From positions 248,001 to 312,000 of the forward strand of contig NZ_FNIF01000002.1 of assembly GCF_900103825.1 (NCBI RefSeq): a stretch of 64,000 nt of DNA, given 5' to 3'. Both the position numbers and the translations under genes were made by a program. The stretch comes from Paenibacillus sp. yr247 (GTDB lineage: Bacteria > Bacillota > Bacilli > Paenibacillales > NBRC-103111). This document shows, one piece after another, positions 61,642 through 64,000 of this stretch (within the stretch, counting starts at the first letter, position 1; every line of letters starts with the position of its first letter). A model generated the notes under the pieces. It saw only the letters and a program-made list of their open reading frames with translations, had not been told where the DNA came from and searched no databases.

Positions 61642-63171
61642 TTATTTCAATATTAAATCGATTCCTACAACACCAATAGGAGCCCCCGTGTCATCTTTTA
61701 TCGCTTTTGACAACGTAATACATGGTTTTTTCGTAATAGCTGACACGTATTCCTGCGAAACGAAGAGTTCTCCCCCCATTGCACGCTTCCACCATTCTCT
61801 TCCCTTTCCGTTGACCAAACCTGCCTCAGGCAAAGAGAAGATGAAGGTGCCGTCTGCACGGTTAGACCAGATCGCTTCAATTCCCGCCGTTTCCTTTAAA
61901 ACGTTACTTAAATGGGTGGCATGTCTGTCATCCAGCATTGAAGTGATGTCAGGTTTTAACACAAGAGAGCTAAGCAAATGCATGATCTCTTGAATATTGA
62001 CGTTAATTGTACTGTGATTATTTTGCAAACCTACCGCTTGTATCGCTTGTATTAGTTCCGTAGAGGAACGATCTAGATTTTGGTTGATATGCTGCAGCAT
62101 AGATACTTCTTGGCGCTGCTTATTCATTTGATCCAAGGTATGCTCCACACTAGTCATGGTCTCATTCATCAAATCAACAACCTGGCCAAGTGAAGTTCTT
62201 GTACCTGTAACTAGAGAAGACTGATGCTTGGTAGAGCTTGCTGTACTCGCAACGAGATTATTAACATGAAGTATTAATGAGAAGATCGTATCGATCTTGT
62301 CTTTCATTATTTTCATCTCAGAGATCCCATGAGCGACAGATGCCTTCTCTTCAGCAACCGCTGTCACAACTTGTGACACGCCGCTCTCAATAGAGGCCAG
62401 TATTTCCGAAGATTTCGTAACCGCTTCATGACTTTGAGTGGCCAGCTTCTTGATTTCCTGTGCTACTACCGAAAAGCCCCGGCCGTGCTCACCTGCTCTT
62501 GCTGCTTCAATAGATGCATTAAGGGCCAGCAGCGAGGTTTGAGCCACCACTTCTGCAATAAATGTATTAATTTCTTCAATCTTTGAGGTATGTCCGGTCA
62601 AATCCTGAATCTTTTTCTGCATGGTATCATTATTGATATGTAAATCATTCATAACTTCATCTGTGGCATTGAGTGAACGGCAGACATCAACAACCGTATC
62701 TTTGGTTTGCTCACTCTCTTGATGCATATGTAAGGATGAATCTAAAATCTCGTCTGCCGCTGCCGCTACTTGCTGAATCGCCGCGAAAGCTTCCTGCAGT
62801 TGTCCAACCGCTTGATGACTGCGAATCTTCAAATCCTCTTCCCCTTGGATCGAAGCATCGGCTATTTGAAGAAGATGTCCAATTGACCGATTGACTTCCT
62901 CCACAGCAGCTGCCAATCGATCCGCTACAACCTGGGATTCCTGTATAAACGTTCGGAATTGCTCCTGTTGATCCTTATGATCATGGCAATTAGAGGCTTT
63001 TGAAGCTTTAGCACTAAGCAAAGCCAAAATACCTAAAAACAAAAAAATAGCCAAGCTTGCAACCGTAAACCATCGAGATAAAGAAAATAAAGAGAATACA
63101 CCTACCGTAATACCAATGAGAATAAGAACATAAAACCAAACTTTCTGTTTCGTCTCTGCCTGCATAAGCAA
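61642..63171 (-). CDS. Methyl-accepting chemotaxis protein with C-terminal Cache-like domain
   Basis: A 509-residue receptor with an unusual order. Two adjacent N-terminal membrane helices (about residues 10-28 and 32-50) leave almost no external loop. A long signalling coiled coil follows, with the conserved hairpin region ([31 protein letters not shown]). The last 110 residues ([47 protein letters not shown] to [10 protein letters not shown]) read as a Cache/PDC sensor placed in the cytoplasm. It would therefore sense an internal metabolite. TTG 63171 has GGGAGGAG at good spacing; ATG 63165 is the alternative. Confidence 0.88.
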   Translation of the reverse strand: MLMQAETKQKVWFYVLILIGITVGVFSLFSLSRWFTVASLAIFLFLGILALLSAKASKASNCHDHKDQQEQFRTFIQESQVVADRLAAAVEEVNRSIGHLLQIADASIQGEEDLKIRSHQAVGQLQEAFAAIQQVAAAADEILDSSLHMHQESEQTKDTVVDVCRSLNATDEVMNDLHINNDTMQKKIQDLTGHTSKIEEINTFIAEVVAQTSLLALNASIEAARAGEHGRGFSVVAQEIKKLATQSHEAVTKSSEILASIESGVSQVVTAVAEEKASVAHGISEMKIMKDKIDTIFSLILHVNNLVASTASSTKHQSSLVTGTRTSLGQVVDLMNETMTSVEHTLDQMNKQRQEVSMLQHINQNLDRSSTELIQAIQAVGLQNNHSTINVNIQEIMHLLSSLVLKPDITSMLDDRHATHLSNVLKETAGIEAIWSNRADGTFIFSLPEAGLVNGKGREWWKRAMGGELFVSQEYVSAITKKPCITLSKAIKDDTGAPIGVVGIDLILK

Positions 63172-63249
63172 TTGGCACTCCTCCCAAAAGGAACTTAAAT
63201 GTTAGTTTTTGTTACATTATATCGAAATTAGGAGATGTTGAACAGAAAT

Positions 63250-63280
63250 AAAAAAACAGAGATCTATTTCAGATCTCTGT
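63250..63280 (-). terminator. Terminator of the SASP-like gene
   Basis: Perfect 10-bp stem ACAGAGATCT / AGATCTCTGT with a 5-nt loop, followed by a T run of six or more on the minus strand. Confidence 0.92.
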
Positions 63281-63306
63281 TCTGCCTGCAACTTTATGAT
63301 TGTTTG

Positions 63307-63417
63307 TTATTTATTTTGGTTTTGTGTATTAGTTGTTTGCTGTTTGTTAGGTACCGTTGTTTCAGAAGCAAATTCTACGTCTTGAGCCGATTTCTTGTTG
63401 TTCTTGTTCTTGGTCAT
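63307..63417 (-). CDS. Short gamma-type SASP-like spore peptide
   Basis: A 36-residue gene, too short for routine calling: MTKNKNNKKSAQDVEFASET followed by TVPNKQQTTNTQNQNK. It is rich in Asn, Lys, Gln and Thr, with the EFASET motif, which in gamma-type small acid-soluble spore proteins is the site cut by the germination protease GPR. Ordinary gamma SASPs have two or more such repeats; this has one. The ATG is preceded by GGAGGTGATT, nearly the full anti-Shine-Dalgarno complement, and a perfect terminator follows. It is probably made in the forespore as an amino-acid store. Family assignment rests on the motif and composition. Confidence 0.75.
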   Translation of the reverse strand: MTKNKNNKKSAQDVEFASETTVPNKQQTTNTQNQNK

Positions 63418-63493
63418 GTTCAATCACCTCCTGTAAGTATATAATTTCCCAAACAGGATATTTTATGATGGAAATGTTTAGCCAAATCGAAAG

Positions 63494-63997
63494 CTATAGC
63501 GCTTTGGTAGGTGCAATAATCTCATCCTTCAGTTGATTCCAAATGAGTTCTGTCACTTTGCCTTTCCCCTCTTTTACGATGAATACTTTAACTGTTTTCT
63601 TACCCCATTCTTTGTACACCTGATCCTTCGTATCGAAATACAAATCAATCTTCTTGCCTTTAATCGCACTGCCTGTATCTGCAACAACACCATAACCATA
63701 CCCAGGAATGAACAAGACGGTTCCAAGCGGAAAAACGTTCGTGTCTGCTGCGATCGTTGATAAGGATTTATCATCCCGCTTTACTTTAATGCCTGAATAT
63801 GTAATTCCATACTCAGGATGATCCGGATTCTTTCCTGTTGATTCCTTGCCTGCGAAATAACCGGTGGCTATCACTTCTACAGCCTTGAGCTTGGACAAAT
63901 CCGAGTCTATTTTCGGAACGTAGCGATAATTGATTTGTTGTTGCTGTTCTTGAGCAGCCGGCAGCGAAACAGGCTCCGTTTTTCCCGGTTTATCCAT
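63494..63997 (-). CDS. 3D-domain protein, partial at its 5' end
   Basis: The last 167 or so residues of a protein ending in a 3D domain: [81 protein letters not shown]. The three Asp of the domain ([22 protein letters not shown]) are present. This fold is a lytic-transglycosylase-like catalytic core found in YuiC/YocH and spore-germination stationary-phase proteins. The reading frame is open to the window edge, and the first Met is probably internal, after an unseen signal or anchor region. Acts on peptidoglycan by family inference. Confidence 0.88.
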   Translation of the reverse strand: MDKPGKTEPVSLPAAQEQQQQINYRYVPKIDSDLSKLKAVEVIATGYFAGKESTGKNPDHPEYGITYSGIKVKRDDKSLSTIAADTNVFPLGTVLFIPGYGYGVVADTGSAIKGKKIDLYFDTKDQVYKEWGKKTVKVFIVKEGKGKVTELIWNQLKDEIIAPTKAL

Positions 63998-64000
63998 TTG

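Noticed and set aside
1-64000. tRNA, rRNA, insertion sequence, prophage or CRISPR content
   Set aside because: No cloverleaf-like clusters, transposase motifs, phage structural genes or spaced direct repeats were seen on reading either strand.

Overview
The window looks like a chromosome segment of a spore-forming, low-to-moderate GC Gram-positive bacterium, most likely Paenibacillus or a close relative. This is inferred from the gene families: YhbH/SpoVR/PrkA sporulation-associated proteins, a gamma-SASP-like spore peptide, LiaFSR, YesM/YesN two-component pairs, egsA/araM, AbrB-like regulators with a C-terminal Cys cluster, AGGAGG ribosome binding sites and frequent TTG/GTG starts. I see no rRNA, tRNA, CRISPR array, prophage or insertion sequence. 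Most of the window is housekeeping and signalling genes with clear intrinsic terminators between units.

Layout. 1-4.1 kb: a peptide-type ABC uptake operon (M20 amidohydrolase, lipoprotein binding protein, start of a DppB-like permease) behind a LysR regulator. 4.3-8.3 kb: yhbH-spoVR, a 70-residue orphan and a membrane-anchored phosphodiester-glycosidase-like protein. 8.3-15.4 kb: pncB, an SPW membrane protein, an RsiV-like surface protein, trhO, a hemerythrin, a Gfo/Idh oxidoreductase with a structured leader, and an AbrB regulator. 15.5-20.6 kb: small membrane proteins, a truncated peroxiredoxin, a Gly/His/Pro/Tyr repeat protein, prkA and an NlpC/P60 hydrolase. 20.7-25.6 kb: a 42-residue orphan with its own terminator, GC-rich egsA, a DUF2161 nuclease-fold protein, a thioredoxin-reductase-like flavoprotein and an MFS transporter. 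25.6-34.0 kb: a sugar ABC transporter divergent from its probable YesM/YesN regulators, then a coiled-coil membrane protein coupled to a second phosphodiester glycosidase. 34.1-41.3 kb: a 35-residue membrane peptide, a second AbrB protein, trmL, an orphan PhoP-like regulator, nrdIEF and serC. 41.4-47.6 kb: thpR, DUF421, NUDIX, mug, the DUF1501/DUF1800 pair and an FMN reductase. 47.7-56.7 kb: glnA, DAHP synthase, DUF2062, ispH, and an htrA gene followed by its probable response regulator and kinase. 56.7-64 kb: liaF-liaS-liaR, amt, a coiled-coil orphan, a chemoreceptor with a C-terminal Cache domain, a SASP-like peptide and a 3D-domain protein that runs off the window.

The regulatory sites are the most informative part. 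A perfect GlnR/TnrA palindrome lies upstream of glnA and a 7/8 match upstream of amt, so two nitrogen-assimilation genes 10 kb apart probably share one regulator. Two NrdR-type boxes spaced 31 bp overlap the probable nrdIEF promoter. Three PhoP-type hexamers at exact 11-bp spacing precede the orphan response regulator. Several short genes with strong ribosome binding sites and terminators (20706, 34138, 63307) were found by reading intergenic DNA.

I found no clear example of a wholly new multi-gene system. The best candidates for something undescribed are the small orphan genes, the structured leader near 14.86-14.92 kb, the coiled-coil/phosphodiester-glycosidase pair and the chemoreceptor with an inverted domain order.
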